64,000 bases of DNA. Source: Lentinus brumalis (Eukaryota; Basidiomycota; Agaricomycetes; Polyporales; Polyporaceae). The notes under the pieces were generated by a model, which was given only the letters and a program-made list of their open reading frames with translations, was not told the origin of the DNA and made no database searches. Of this stretch, positions 1 to 12,117 are shown one piece after another. Numbering within the stretch: position 1 is the first letter of the stretch; every line of letters begins with the position of its first letter. The position numbers and the translations under genes were made by a program. The DNA lies in assembly GCA_001792895.1 (NCBI GenBank), contig MARA01000011.1:744001-808000 (forward strand). Direction: 5' to 3'.

Positions 1-235
1 GCGAGCTTCGCGTGCCGGTAGAGTCGGCGTTTTCTCAGTTTTCACTCGGTGAGAGGGGTTGGCAGCAGCTTTTTCGCAAAGCAACAAATTTGCGCGGATC
101 GGGGTGTCGAACGGCTCTCAGCCTGCGACCATGAACTGCTCCTCTCCAACACGACAGGCAATTCCACATCATATTCTCCTCGCAACGTTCGACTTCTTCG
201 ACAATCGGCAGACGGGTTGTTGTCCTGCGGCGGCG

Positions 236-1518
236 ATGCTGGAATTCGTGCAAGCCGGTGTCAGGATCCTGCTCATTGCTGTAGCGGGTGTGGCGCTCGC
301 TCTTGGTGGAATCGTCGTGGTGAGTCTTACTCATTAATACCACTCCAACAATTAATCATGTGTCACAGAGCGTCCTCGCATACGTGAGGGAGCTCTACAC
401 TTTCAATGCCCGTCGGAAACAGGGCACTGTTCAAGCGGGACGCGACGCCACTCCGCCACGCCGCGATACCACTTCCCCCATTCGGAAATCACGACCGCGA
501 CGTAACGTTACCAAGCCTGCGTTGACTCCTATTCCTGCTAGTCCTGTGGAGAGCGCGAGCACACCGGTGTCACCCGCCACACCATTGCAGAGTTCCAGCC
601 GTGAGTCTTCGCGTACTCGGCAACAACCCATCTCGCGAAAGCGCAGTTCCCCTCGGACGCACGTGAAGCGTGTCAGTTCGCCCAGTTCGGCGGGGTCGTC
701 TGAGACCGCCTTCGAGTTTGAGCGTACGCCACGCCCTGCTTCCCTTGTGTCTAGTCGGCCTCTACCGCTCTCACAATCCTCCGATTCATCGCCTCCAGCT
801 TCGACGGACGCTTCGGTGGCATCTATCTCATCAGAGGAGCAAGGCGAGTCTCCTTCTCGCGGTGTGCTTCAAAGAATACGGAGTCAGCACAGTACACGTA
901 GGTCTTGTTTGCTTGAGAACTCTTCGGTATCACTGACTACGTTGGCTGACACAGTGCGCGATCGCTGTCTCATTCGCGCTCAGAGTATACCGACACAGAA
1001 AGCTCCGCGCAATCCGCGCCGACGGACCGATCCATACCAAGCCCCTTACAACTTCCCCACCCCTTGTCCCCTGATGCAGGAACGTACCTCCAGGAGATAA
1101 TCAGCGAGCGTCATGGCAGGAGTCCATCCACTTTTGTCGAGAAAGTCCGTTTCGCTTCGCTGCCCTCTTCTCCCTCTTCTCTACGAGAGACCCACGATCT
1201 TCCCGAGCCAAATCTTGCGCATTCTGTCCCCAGTCCTACTCGGGAAGAAGCTGAACAGACAACCAAGTCCACGAGACGCCATCGTTGGTCCTGGCATATG
1301 CCACACCTGCCAGAGAGGACACGTTCTGTCGACGCTGATCGCAACATACGCACTACATCGGAGAAGCAGCACAGAGATGGCTTCCCGAGATTCAAGCTCG
1401 GGCATAAGAAGCGGTACGTCTTGTGCACGAGATATGGATGAGCGATGTGCTCACTCTGATGTTGCCGTCCAGACGGAGCGTCGGTGATGAAGACGTGGCT
1501 ACACCGAAAGCGATGTAG
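236..1518 (+). CDS. Small membrane-anchored Ser/Arg-rich protein, function unknown
   Basis: I do not recognise a family. The first exon (236-319) encodes one hydrophobic helix starting MLEFVQAGVRILL, directly at the N-terminus, so a signal anchor is likely. The rest is a long, polar, disordered tail rich in Ser, Arg, Pro and Thr. Proposed exons are 236-319, 369-897, 984-1413 and 1473-1518. They sum to 1089 nt (362 aa plus stop), all junctions keep phase, and the first donor is GTGAGT. The second intron (898-983, 86 nt) is the least certain, because the frame also stays open to a stop at 1100, which would give a shorter protein. Codon bias and absence of stops in the joined frame support a real gene. 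What the protein does cannot be read from the sequence. Confidence 0.5.
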
Positions 1519-2144
1519 TTGCTGATTCTCTCGACCACCCCCCCTTGAGCGGGCGCCTTGTATACAGGGTGACGGCCTAACACCGTTCCCGACGTCTCAC
1601 TAGTTCATGCGTAGATGATATTCATCCCTAAGTACCTGCACAAACACCTCTATCTACCTACATAGTCGCATCAGTATCATTATCCACGTATCTGCGTTCT
1701 GTCCAATTTCCATGATCAATTAGAGCAGCACACACCCCACTCATTCGAAGCTCACTGCGCCCATGCGCCCACAGTAGTGTATCAAGGCACATATCTCCAT
1801 TGTCGCTATGTAAATCTTAGACAGACTTTTCGCTGTACCTTTGTTGTCGACACCGCACGCCAATGCAATGCGATCTTTGCACTTCCAGTTGAGCGTTCGT
1901 CACAAGCATCATGTAGAAGCGTACATTATTGATACACTGTGGTTAACCTTGTCAGTTAACCGGCAGCCCGAGTTCGGCACGATCTCTTGGCTCGGTGACG
2001 CACGGTGACGAAAGGAGATAAGATGAGAGTCCAGCCGAGGGAAGAGATAAGATTAGATCGAAGTTGGGTAGATCGCGCGGCCCTCCTTGCGTTGTGAACG
2101 CGCTCCTCCTCGAAGCGAGATCCTAGGCGACTCGGCCCCGCACA
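1519..2144. other. Intergenic: 3' flank of the first gene and SIN3 promoter/5'UTR
   Basis: No coding exon is supported. The last 150 bases before the SIN3 start contain two close copies of a GAGATAAGAT-like string (about 2014 and 2044), which could be GATA-type sites or chance. Nothing else is evident. Confidence 0.4.
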
Positions 2145-5100
2145 ATGGACCCAGGACCGTCCTCGACACCCTCTCTCGACCACCATCTTCCTGCGCGGTC
2201 ACGGCCGCAGACAGCTCCCACCCCCCACGAACAAAGACCGCTTGACGACGGCTCTACCCCGCTCTCTCGTCGGAGTACCCCTCAGCCCAAGCTTCCCGCC
2301 CCGACGCCGCGATCGGGACCTGCACCCCAATTCCTTGATACCCATAGCACACGGGGTAGCTTTCCATCGTCGCCGTCGCGCAACAGAACACCGAAGAAGA
2401 CACCCAAGCCCACTACACCCATGAACGGCGCCAACGAGAACGGCGCACCTGGGTCCGCGGGGTCGTCGTTAGAGGCGCGGCCGCTGAACGTGTCGGACGC
2501 TTTGGGATATCTGGATGCCGTAAAGCTGCAGTTCCAGGACAAGCCGGACGTGTACAATCACTTCCTGGACATCATGAAGGACTTCAAGAGCCAAGTGTGA
2601 GTTCTCTGTTGGCCCTTCCAGATTCGCGGAGTGGCACGTCCCCCTTCCCCACGTGCACTTGTGTATACGCCACTCGGAAACTGTGCAACCTTTGTCCTGG
2701 CGCCTCCCGTTCTTTCTGACCTGCCTGTACCTGCAGGATTGACACACCTGGCGTCATCGAACGCGTCTCAATGTTGTTCCACGGCAACCCCCTACTCATC
2801 CAAGGATTCAACACCTTCCTACCTCCTGGCTACCGCATAGAGCTCAGCAACGAGTACTCGGACACCATCACTGTAACGACACCCATGGGGCGAGTGACCC
2901 AGCGGACCACCATGTACGGAATACCCCAGGGTCTCCCTCGAGAGTCTATGCTAGCACCAGGTATGGTTCCTCAATACACCCAACCTCCCTTCGGACTTCC
3001 TCCTCCGCCTGTGCTGCCAGTCGGCATCGGGAATGGGTCGCGGCCAGTCACCCCGATACCTATCCATGCACCTCCGCCACCGCACATTGTGCACGAGATG
3101 CAAGGGATGCGCCAGGCCCACCCGGGGCCACAGTCCCCGGCAATGGGTGGTCGGGACGATGCCGCACTGCTGGGTAGCTTGAATACTCGCCAGACGGAGA
3201 AGGCACAGAATGGCGAGTTCCACCACGCGATCAACTACCTCAGCAAGATCAAGAATCGCTTCTCGGATGACCCTGAGACGTACAAGCAGTTCCTGGAGAT
3301 ACTGCAAACGTACCAGAAGGAGCAGAGACATATTCAGGACGTAAGCATCTTGTCTCGCTTGGATTCACGGTAGCTTGCCTGACGTTGTTCGGGTTTCTAG
3401 CAATCCCAGGTCTACGCGCAGGTCCAGATGTTGTTCAAAGATGCCCCGGACCTCATGGACGAGTTCAAGGACTTCTTGCCAGAGGCCGTCCCTCCCATGC
3501 ATCAGCTCGGACTGGTAGGTATCTTGCCCCAGCCAGCCACAGGTCCTGGTGTCCCAAGTTCGTTCGCTCCCCCCGAGCCGCCGGCTGTCGAGAAGAGCAC
3601 CAAGCCACAGAACAAGCGGCGGAAACGTCCGGAGAAGGAGCCCGCTGCGCCGCCGAAGGCTGCTGGAGGTCGAGTGAGTGTTCGCGCAGCGATGTCAGAG
3701 TCGGGCATGGATTCACGTACCCATACCAGGCCGCGAAACGGGCAAAGACCACCAACAACCAGAGGACCGAGCCCGCTTCGCCCAAGTTCTCTCCATATCA
3801 AGTCCCGCATTCTCCGCAACCCGTGAACATGCATGTTCATCCAATCCCGCCGCCTATACATCAGCAACCAGGGATGCAGCCTGTCCCTATCCGCCCGGCC
3901 AGCGTAGGTCCAATGGGACCTGCACAATCGTCTGGGCAGGATGAACTGCTGTTCTTCGACCGCGCCAAGAAGGCGCTGGAAGGCGGCGGTACGTACGACG
4001 AGTTCTTGAAGCTACTGAACATGTTCTCGCGCGACATCATCGACACGAAGACGCTCATTGACCGAGCAGAAGTCTTCCTGGGAGACGGCGAGCTATTAAC
4101 GCAATTCAAGGACCTCCTCGGGCATGAAGATCAGGCCGGTCGCGAGGAGGGCCCACCCGGTAGCCTGCGAACCGCGGCGCCCGACTACTATACAGCTTTA
4201 CCTCCGAAAGACGGGCAGGGAGTCAGTTACAGGAAGTTGCCTGACAGCGTGAGTCCCCGTCGCCGCCGCGTTGGAATGGTCCAAGTATAGCTGACGACCG
4301 TTGCAGGAGGTGCGCCTGGCATGCTCGGGACGGGATCGCCTCTGCTGGTCCGTGCTCAATGACATTTGGGTCTCGCATCCGACATGGGCATCGGAGGATG
4401 CGGGGTTCATGACGCACAAGAAGAACTCGTTCGAGGACACCCTGCATAAGAGCGAGGAGGAGCGGCACGAGTTCCAGGTGCAGATCGAGGCGCTGACACG
4501 GACGATCGCGAATTTCAACCCGATCGAGGCGCGCATTGAGACGATGAGTGCAGAGGAGAGGAGCAACTTCCGTCTTGGGGCGGACCTCGGCGGGATGTCG
4601 CCGGCGATCTACGAGCGCATCGTCCGGAAGGTGTATGGGTTCGACGGCGGCAACGAGGTGCTGCGGGCGCTGCGGGAGACCCCTGCGACGGCGGTCCCTG
4701 TCGTGCTTGCGCGGCTGAGGCGCAAGGACGAGGAATGGCGGCGGGCGCAGCGCGAGTGGAACAGGACGTGGCGGGAGATTGACTCGAAGAACTTCTACAA
4801 GGCACTCGACCACCAGGGCATCTCGTTCAAGCAGAACGACAAGAAGACCATCACCGCGAAGCACTTCTTCAACGAGATTGAGAAGGCGAAAAAGGCGGCC
4901 GTGGAGCGCGACAACGGCCACCCGAACGGTGTACGGAACGGTGCCGGGAGTTCGCGCGGGTCGACTGGATCGCCCCCGGTGCATGCGTGGATGCGACCGA
5001 TTGGCCACCAGCTGGAGTACAAGTTCGAGGACGTCGAGCTGCTGCAGGACTGTGTCAAACTGGTGTTCACGTTTTTGGACCACTCCTCGCAGCAATACAG

Positions 5101-6904
5101 CCAGGCGGAGCGACGCGGGATGGAGAAGTTCCTGCGGTCGTTCATTCCGACCCTCTTCATGCTATCAGCGCAGGAGTTCAACGCTGCGTGTGGACCGCTG
5201 ACGCCTGGCCCTGACGATGATCCATCCGAGGAACAGAGCGCATTGGACGACGAGCACGCAACCGAGAAGGAAGCTCAGCAGGAGGGCGTCTCAGCACAGG
5301 ACCTGCGGACGCGTTTGCTCAAGACAGCGAAGGACAATCCGCAGCTCGGCAAGGATGAGTCGCCTATGCTGAGCCGCCCGACGTCTCCCGTGCAGGCTGG
5401 GGGAAGCCCCAAGGATGTTTCGAATTCCGGTGTACGACATGCGGAGGGCGTCGCAGGACCGTCCAAAGGCGACGTCCGCACTAATGCCGAGGATATTTGG
5501 GTCAGAGAATTGAAGACAAGCGGAGCTCGAAGCGCGGGCGAGACCCCAGTGGTCCGACGGCCCTTCTTCGCTGGCACGACGTTCTATACCCTGCTGCGGC
5601 TGATACAGGCGAGTGTCGTAATGGCTGTTCTACTTCTGCATCATATTTGGGACCCATGCTGACGGTCTGCATTGATTTGGTCGCCGTGATGGCCCCACTG
5701 GTGCCACGGTCTGCAGCTCTTGTACTCACGGCTGCTGGCGTGCAAGGAGGTGGGCGCACAGATGGCGGCGGAGAAGCACGCGTCACTGTTCGCGAACCCG
5801 GTCGCTGAACACCTCGGACTGGACGAGCCTAATGGACCGCCCGCGGTGCTGAAGCAGGCGTTGGAAGCGTTCGGAGGCAGTCGGGACGGCGACGAGCAGC
5901 CCAACGTGCTATACTTGTACCTGCTGGACGCGTGCGAGAAGGTGTTCGAGAACGAGTTGGATCAGGCGACGTTCGAAGAGCATATGCGCTGGTTCTTCCG
6001 TACGAAAGTGAGTGCTCTTTGTCCGCTTTGCTATGGGGGCTTTCCCGATCGAGGGGACGAGCTGACGGCATGGCCGTGGCGATAGGCATACAATGTGTTC
6101 ACCCTCGACCGAGTCATTGGAGCGATCGTGAAACAGGTGAGTTATGGCCGCTCAGCGTTCTGTCGGATGCAGCGTGGGCAGCAGCGGCTGACTAGGGACA
6201 TGTTATTTATGCAAGGTTCAGACGGTGCTGGGCGACAACAAGTGCCAGGAGCTGTGGTACCTGTTGCAACAGGCGCGGAGCGCAGAGCAGGCGACGGCAC
6301 ATGACGTTATACGGTACAGGCGAGAAGCGGAGCGCAACGTCGGCTCTGACGAGAAGCTGTATCGACTGGATTGGGTGCGTGGGTGTGTTGGCTCGTGCGG
6401 GGCTCATTGGATTGACGGGCGGCATCCCGGTGTTAGGATGCGGCGGCGAAGATGCTGAGGGTGCAGCTTATGGGAGCGGAAGACCCGACAGTGGACGAGG
6501 ACGAGTCTGCGGAGGGACGGTGGCGGGCGTACGTCGCGTCGTACGTGCTGAGCTACCCAACGGAATGGACGCCGAACAGCAGCGGATACGGACCTGTGTG
6601 TATGAAGAGGTATGTGGTGTGCCAGATATAGGACGTGTGCGTGGCGGGGGGCAGGAGGCAGGGATGCTGATGCGAGCCTATTTATAGGAATGTGCACGAG
6701 GAGGGCGCGGACGGGGTCGTGACCGAGCAGCGCGGGCTGTCGATACAGATCCAGCGGGGCACATACAAGCTGATGTACGCGGCGGGCGAGGAGGACGTGC
6801 TTGTGCGGCGGCGCAGCGCAGACGAGTGGCGGGCCCTGGACGAGCGCGCGTGCAGGCGGGAGGACGAGCGCCGGCGTCGCGTTGGGCGGCTGTTGGACCG
6901 GTGA
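2145..6904 (+). CDS. SIN3: SIN3 transcriptional corepressor scaffold
   Basis: SIN3 scaffolds the nuclear Sin3/Rpd3-type histone deacetylase complex. The paired amphipathic helices (PAH) bind repressors and the HDAC-interaction domain binds the deacetylase. PAH1 lies at 2475-2840 ([13 protein letters not shown]), PAH2 at 3195-3510 ([14 protein letters not shown]) and PAH3 at 3945-4125 ([12 protein letters not shown]). The HDAC-interaction domain runs about 4225-4900 (YRKLPDS, then [11 protein letters not shown]). The Sin3 C-terminal region follows from about 5010. Ten exons: 2145-2596, 2737-3340, 3401-3673, 3730-4248, 4307-5608, 5717-6007, 6086-6136, 6222-6374, 6437-6609, 6688-6904. They sum to 4035 nt (1344 aa), within the usual SIN3 size. 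The intron at 5609-5716 begins GCGAGT, a probable GC-AG intron. A Pro/Ser-rich N-terminus precedes PAH1, and the start is the first in-frame ATG. Confidence 0.95.
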
Positions 6905-7086
6905 TGGGAGGGCTATTTATAGCAGGGAGGTATTAATGTTGTATGGATCTAATGATAGCGTGATATTTAACGGATAAGGGGGTGGTTGCACTGTCGCTGT
7001 CCCCTCTGCGTCCCCAGCCAAGTCCCTCTCCGCCTCCGCATCCGCTGGCTTGGCACCCGCCCTCCTCCTCGCTGCCAGACCATGCC

Positions 7087-9255
7087 ATGCCCCACCCCAG
7101 CCTTGCCTTAGATCCGCCATCGTCCCCGCACCCGCACCGCGACCCGTCCTCCCGCCCCCGCCCCCGCCCTCGCCGCCCCCGCTCGTCTCAGCCATCCTCT
7201 GGGCTCCTGGCTCTCCTCGTCTCCGTCGCAGGCTCCTCTCCCGTCTATGCGCGGCCTCTCGCGTCTGACGCACCCCCAGACTTTCTCTGTCCCCGCCTCT
7301 ACCTCCCCCCAGACGCGTCCGCCCTCCAAGACTCTTCCTCCGCCTCGGCACCCTGCGACTTTCCTCAGCCCTCTTCCTCGTCCCAGGGCGCATCACAGTC
7401 TCCCTCCGGCACGGTCTCCGATCAGTCACCACACTCGCGCAGGAAGCGCCCCCGCAGAGGTAACAACATCGCCGACAAGTACGAGCAGTCCCCGGACGGC
7501 CGGTGGAGGAAGGTGGACTCCTGGGAGTTGTACGGCTCGTCATCCTGTGCAGTGCGTAAACCACTACTCCTCTTGCTTCTCTCGTGTGACACCACCCCAG
7601 AATACACAGTGCATGGAAGCCTCCGCGACAGAGCTCCCTGTCCAAGATGACCAGGTGTCCGCGGCCACCGCGTCCCCGGCATCCTCTGGCGTGGGCAGCA
7701 GCTCCGCGGCCACCTCTACCGCTCCCTCACTTCCCAATGGCTGGGGAAAACCTGGCTCCGATCCCATGACCGGCATGATATTGGCCCTCTCCCTCTCACT
7801 TGCCATAGCCCTCATCCTCTTCATGATGGGTATCGTACTCTGGCGCAAGAAGCGGCGGAAGCATGACGAGAGAGACGCGGAGAAGACCGCGCCTGTCAGG
7901 GACGATGCCGATTCGGAGGCTAGTGAGGAGATCAAACGCGCCCGCTCTCAACAACGCATGTGGGCTCGTGCATCCGCCAAATGGCTGGCTAACGTCCGGC
8001 AGTCTGCACGACTGCGTCGCAAGCGCAAGGCAGTCGCAAAGAGCACCGATAGCACCCTGCTCAATGACAGACAAGCCCCTCGCGCGTCCTCGTCGGCTGT
8101 ATCGCTTACCCGTACATATACCGCTAGCGACGGCCACTCGACATACTCCTCACGACCACGTTCAGTCCGCAGCAGAAGTCGGACTGCGACGCGTTCGCGT
8201 TCCTCGAGTCCGGCGCCGTCGTCGCACCTTGACAATGACGACACAGTATATCCCCCATCTCATCCTCCCGCCTACCCCTCCGAGCTGTCCTCTCGCCGGC
8301 CGCATACTTACAGGACCTCATCTTACCATGCTGATCTTCCACGTCGACGCTCTTCTCGCGCATCTTTGTCATCGGAGCCGCCTCCGCCTTGCTCTGCTAC
8401 CCATTCACGCTCATCATCCCCAGTACCCTACGAGCCCCCGATAAATTCCGCCCACGTTGCAACGGACGACAAGAATGTCCTCGCCCACATGGTTCGACTT
8501 GCCAGCGCGCCCCCTCCAGCTGACCGACCATGTGCGAGCTCTCATGGAGGAACGTCGGAGTTGCATGCTTCCGTCCCCATCCTCGAAGACGACGGGTTCG
8601 AGCCCTTACCGCCAGAACTGCAGTCGGACGTCGACATGCACGTCAGTGGGGAGCGCACGATCCGCGGACCACCACCGTCCGGCCTGGCACCTGACGTTCC
8701 CCTCCTCCTCTGGATGCTTCTTCGCCCTATCCAGGTCCAGACGCCATTGATTCGGAAGTACCGTCCTACACGGAAGACGCCCTCCGACATCGCGCACTCG
8801 TATTACCTCCGCCTCCGAGCAAGATCGCGCTCGCCGGGCCGATGTTCTACGAGTACCCGAACGAGTTCGAGGAGGATGTGGCCACCACGGAGCCACCGCT
8901 AGGTCCGTCTTCGCCGCCGTTCGAGGAGGAACCGTCCGCACCACCTTTCGGGTTCGACGAGGGCCTCGTGGTTGCCCCAAGTGCGCCGCCCCTTGACTCC
9001 GCCGACGACCCGCCCCCCGCTTTGGAAGTGCTCATCCCGTCTGCGCCGCCTCTGGAGCCTGACGAGCACGAGCACCCGATTGCGTATGGGACCAGCGCGG
9101 ATTCGCAAGAGGACGAACCCAGGGCGCCACAGCCCACCCCTGACGATCCCACAGGTGCCAGTCCAGCTGCCACTGCCGGCGCCGCCTCGCTGCGTCAGGC
9201 CGCCGCATATGGGGCGCGGGAGCGGTCGCGATCACCACCAGAATATTTGCCATAG
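7087..9255 (+). CDS. Single-pass membrane protein with repeated PSAPP motifs
   Basis: A hydrophobic stretch near the N-terminus (SGLLALLVSVAGSS, then VYARP) looks like a signal peptide. A Ser/Thr/Pro-rich, presumably glycosylated, extracellular part follows. One strong transmembrane helix near 7775-7840 (GMILALSLSLAIALILF) is followed by a Lys/Arg stop-transfer cluster (WRKKRRK). The long cytoplasmic tail is disordered and ends in an acidic segment with three PSAPP repeats (8935-9050). Intron 1 is 7552-7600 (49 nt, phase 0). The tail requires a second intron near 8642-8734: donor 8646 with acceptor 8734 keeps phase (total 2031 nt, 676 aa), but that donor is GTGGGG and weak, while the better GTCAGT at 8642 breaks frame. 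The true start may lie upstream of 7087. The architecture resembles fungal cell-surface sensors or E3-ligase adaptors, but no family is recognised. Confidence 0.65.
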
Positions 9256-12117
9256 CATTCCCCGCCCCGGACGGACCTTGATGCGTAAGTGTCTCGCCCC
9301 CCGGAGGCAGTTCTCGCGTGCCGTGGGTCTGGGTTCGGATTGGGGGAGTGTGTGTGGATTTTTTGTTTGTATAGGATGGACTGTCTATGTCCCGTCGCCG
9401 TCATCGCCCGTCACTCGTGCTGCATATATCATCGCAAAGTTATCCTTATACTCACGGTACTAATCGTCGCTCGTCGAAGCAGAAGCGCAGCACTAGCACC
9501 AGCACCAGCAGTTGCAGTAGCAATACCAGAATTCTTGACCATGTGCAGAGGACTGGTGCTCCCGAACGTGTATTTTTACCCATACTCGCTGACTGACTGG
9601 CCAGCCAGTGTTCTGTCGGCAGTTTCGCCATATCTCTTCGTCTCTCCGCTGCACGTCGCCTCGCTCGCATTATCGTCGGACTGCTCGCATACCAATCGCA
9701 TTCAATTCTTGCATCTTGCATTCATCGTCTCGCATTCCAAATTCCGAGTTTCTTGCCCGGCATGGCCCGCCATGACTGGACGACCTGAGGCTGAATGAAT
9801 TCGATGAGTACATATCAAGTGTTATCAAATGCGTGCCCTCTGGAATCGCGGCAAGTTCCAGAGTCGAGGCTCGACATCACAGAATTATTGTCCCCGTACG
9901 TCTCTGTTTCGGCTAGGCCAGACTCCTCGAGGGTATTTCACCATCGCTCGAGTCGAGCGTCGACAGCGGGCGGTAGGCCTGGGGACGAAGCTAGGGCTGT
10001 AGCCTGCGGCCGTTGGCGGAGTTTCCTCGGCGCGCGTTTCGAGTCCTCATAAACGTCCACGATGGGGCGGCCTTGCCGCTGACAAGTATAAAGCTCGTGA
10101 GCTTGTGAGCTTGTGGGACGGGTGTTCCTCGCGGGATTCCGGGTGAGGGCGAGGTAAATCTCGAGAACCGTCGGAGGTCCCCAACGTAAGGCATTCCCGG
10201 CGCCGACTGCGATCACAGAGAGGCGTTCAGAGCGGTGCGCTGAAGCCCGGCGGACGGCAACAGGAGAGCGCAGATCAAATCGGAGGGAACCCCGTTTAGC
10301 TGATCAGTGACAGCGTTGCGAGTCGCGAACTGTCGTCGTGTTTCGTGAGTTCGTGAGTCGTGAGTGGTAGGCTGCGTAAGTACTGTGTACTCGCGAGTCG
10401 CAGCGCACGCACAGTGAGGCGGTTCGCTTCTGGCTTATCATCGCATACATCGCATCCGGAAGAAGGCGAGTAGTGAACTGCACCATCAGATCCAACGTGA
10501 ATCGCGAGTTGCAAGTTGTCAAGATGGGGGAGTGCCATTGCTCCGGAACCTGGCGGTATGGGTGACGGCATCACTGCAGCAAGGACAATACATCCCGCTC
10601 CAATGGCCAGACTCCACAGCGCCCACCGGGCGAGTTGCTCGGGACGAGATGCAAACGCACACAGGTCGACACCAATCTCGGGCCGTGGTTAACGCAGCGA
10701 AGCGCGCCGAGAGGATAGCAGGACTAGCAAATGGGTTGCCGTCGCTGGTGCGCGCTCGGCTCGATGACAGCCATTGGTCCTGCGATCGTCCGTGCGACGA
10801 GCCAGCGAAGAGCACGCGAGGGAAGGGACTTCCACAGCCCGCTCGATGTGAATTCGACCTGGGGGACGGCGGACTTGCAGCTTGACGCTTCCATGGGCAA
10901 TGCCCGACGTGCCGGCGGCAGTCAGGACAAACGGCTCGCTCAGTCAGTGTCACTCTCTCAGGCATCGCTTGTCAGCGTCATCGCGCACTCAAACGACAAA
11001 TATACTCGCCTGCATCCTTCTGCGAAGAACCGGAGAGCGATCGGGAGAACGTCCTGCCCATGCGTCTGTGGGAACGCGGTCGCACAGGCCGCTCGTTCAG
11101 CGCATTCCCCAGGGCCCTGAGAGGCGTTCGGCGGTGGGGGCGGGGGCGGGGGCGTCTCAACGAGTGATTGACGCAGGTGCCAGGATTGGCCCGCACTCTT
11201 CCCAAGGGCGCGAGGCCATCGGATAGGAACGAGGGTGGTCTACAATTGGTCTTGCCAGTGGCCTTCCGGTCTTCTCGAGACAACGCACGAGTCGCCCAGT
11301 CTACGCCCCCGCGTCCTTTGAAATGTTATTGCAAGCGCGAGGCCGACACATACAACGCCGGCGCTGTCACAAGAGCCCAGGACCCTCAGGAAGAGAAGCT
11401 CAGGGTCGTTTGAGTAACGCCGCACCGGGATCGTCGAGGATTGGATACCGAACGCTGTCACGGTGAGTTCAACCTTGCGTCAGAAGTTCTTGCCCCTGGA
11501 CCTAGTTCGTGCGCTTCTTCTCTTGAACGCCTGCGGGGGTTCAACCTTCGCCACAAAGGATGTCGATATATGTGTGAGACGGCGGGCCTGGACAAGGGGT
11601 AAGCATGAGAGTAGTTCGAGGCTCGAGCGGACGGTGCACTTACAGCGAGTCACGATGAACCTTGTGGCGGTGACGCAGCGATTGACCCGACAGCGCGGCT
11701 CAATGAACCACTCTGTTGCCTAATCGGGAGAACATCCACTTGAGGACGACTTCATGTATGTGCTTCACTCGTTACTGTATATTAGTGCAGACCTGACCGG
11801 TTCGATATCGGTCTTGACCAATACAGTTCCTTGGGCATCGCGTGGGACAGGATCTATGCAATACTTACAATGTTCAATTCGTTAACACCATGGACGGGAA
11901 TGTAATAAAGCCATCAACGGAAGTGCGGGGAGTGCAGGTTTACAATGGTTTACAATGGGGGTAGGATAACACGACGAACGTAGCGCTATTACGGAGAGCT
12001 GATGATAACAGGTGAATGGTGTGCAAGGATGCAAGGAGCGAGAATGTTTCCGATGACTATATGCCCCCGTCAGTGTCTGCTGGCAGCGAAGAGAGACTGC
12101 TGCACTCACTGAGCCCT
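9256..12117. other. Gene-poor intergenic stretch
   Basis: About 2.9 kb without a coding exon I can support on either strand. Open frames exist (for example 9289-9798 +, 10519-10965 -), but they are Cys/Arg-rich translations typical of GC-rich noncoding DNA, without recognisable motifs or consistent splice chains. No tRNA, TIR or long tandem array was seen. A short direct reiteration of GTGAGCTT occurs near 10096-10112. Confidence 0.45.

Noticed and set aside
2014..2058. GATA-factor sites upstream of SIN3
   Set aside because: Two GATAAG strings are expected by chance often enough, and nothing else supports regulation by GATA factors.
4223..5095. 290-aa minus-strand open frame
   Set aside because: Antisense shadow of the SIN3 HDAC-interaction domain.
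6917..7645. 242-aa minus-strand open frame
   Set aside because: Arg/Gly-rich antisense of the Pro/Ser-rich start of the PSAPP membrane protein; no motif.
10519..10965. 148-aa Cys/Arg-rich minus-strand open frame
   Set aside because: No consistent Cys spacing of a known zinc-binding family and no adjoining exons.
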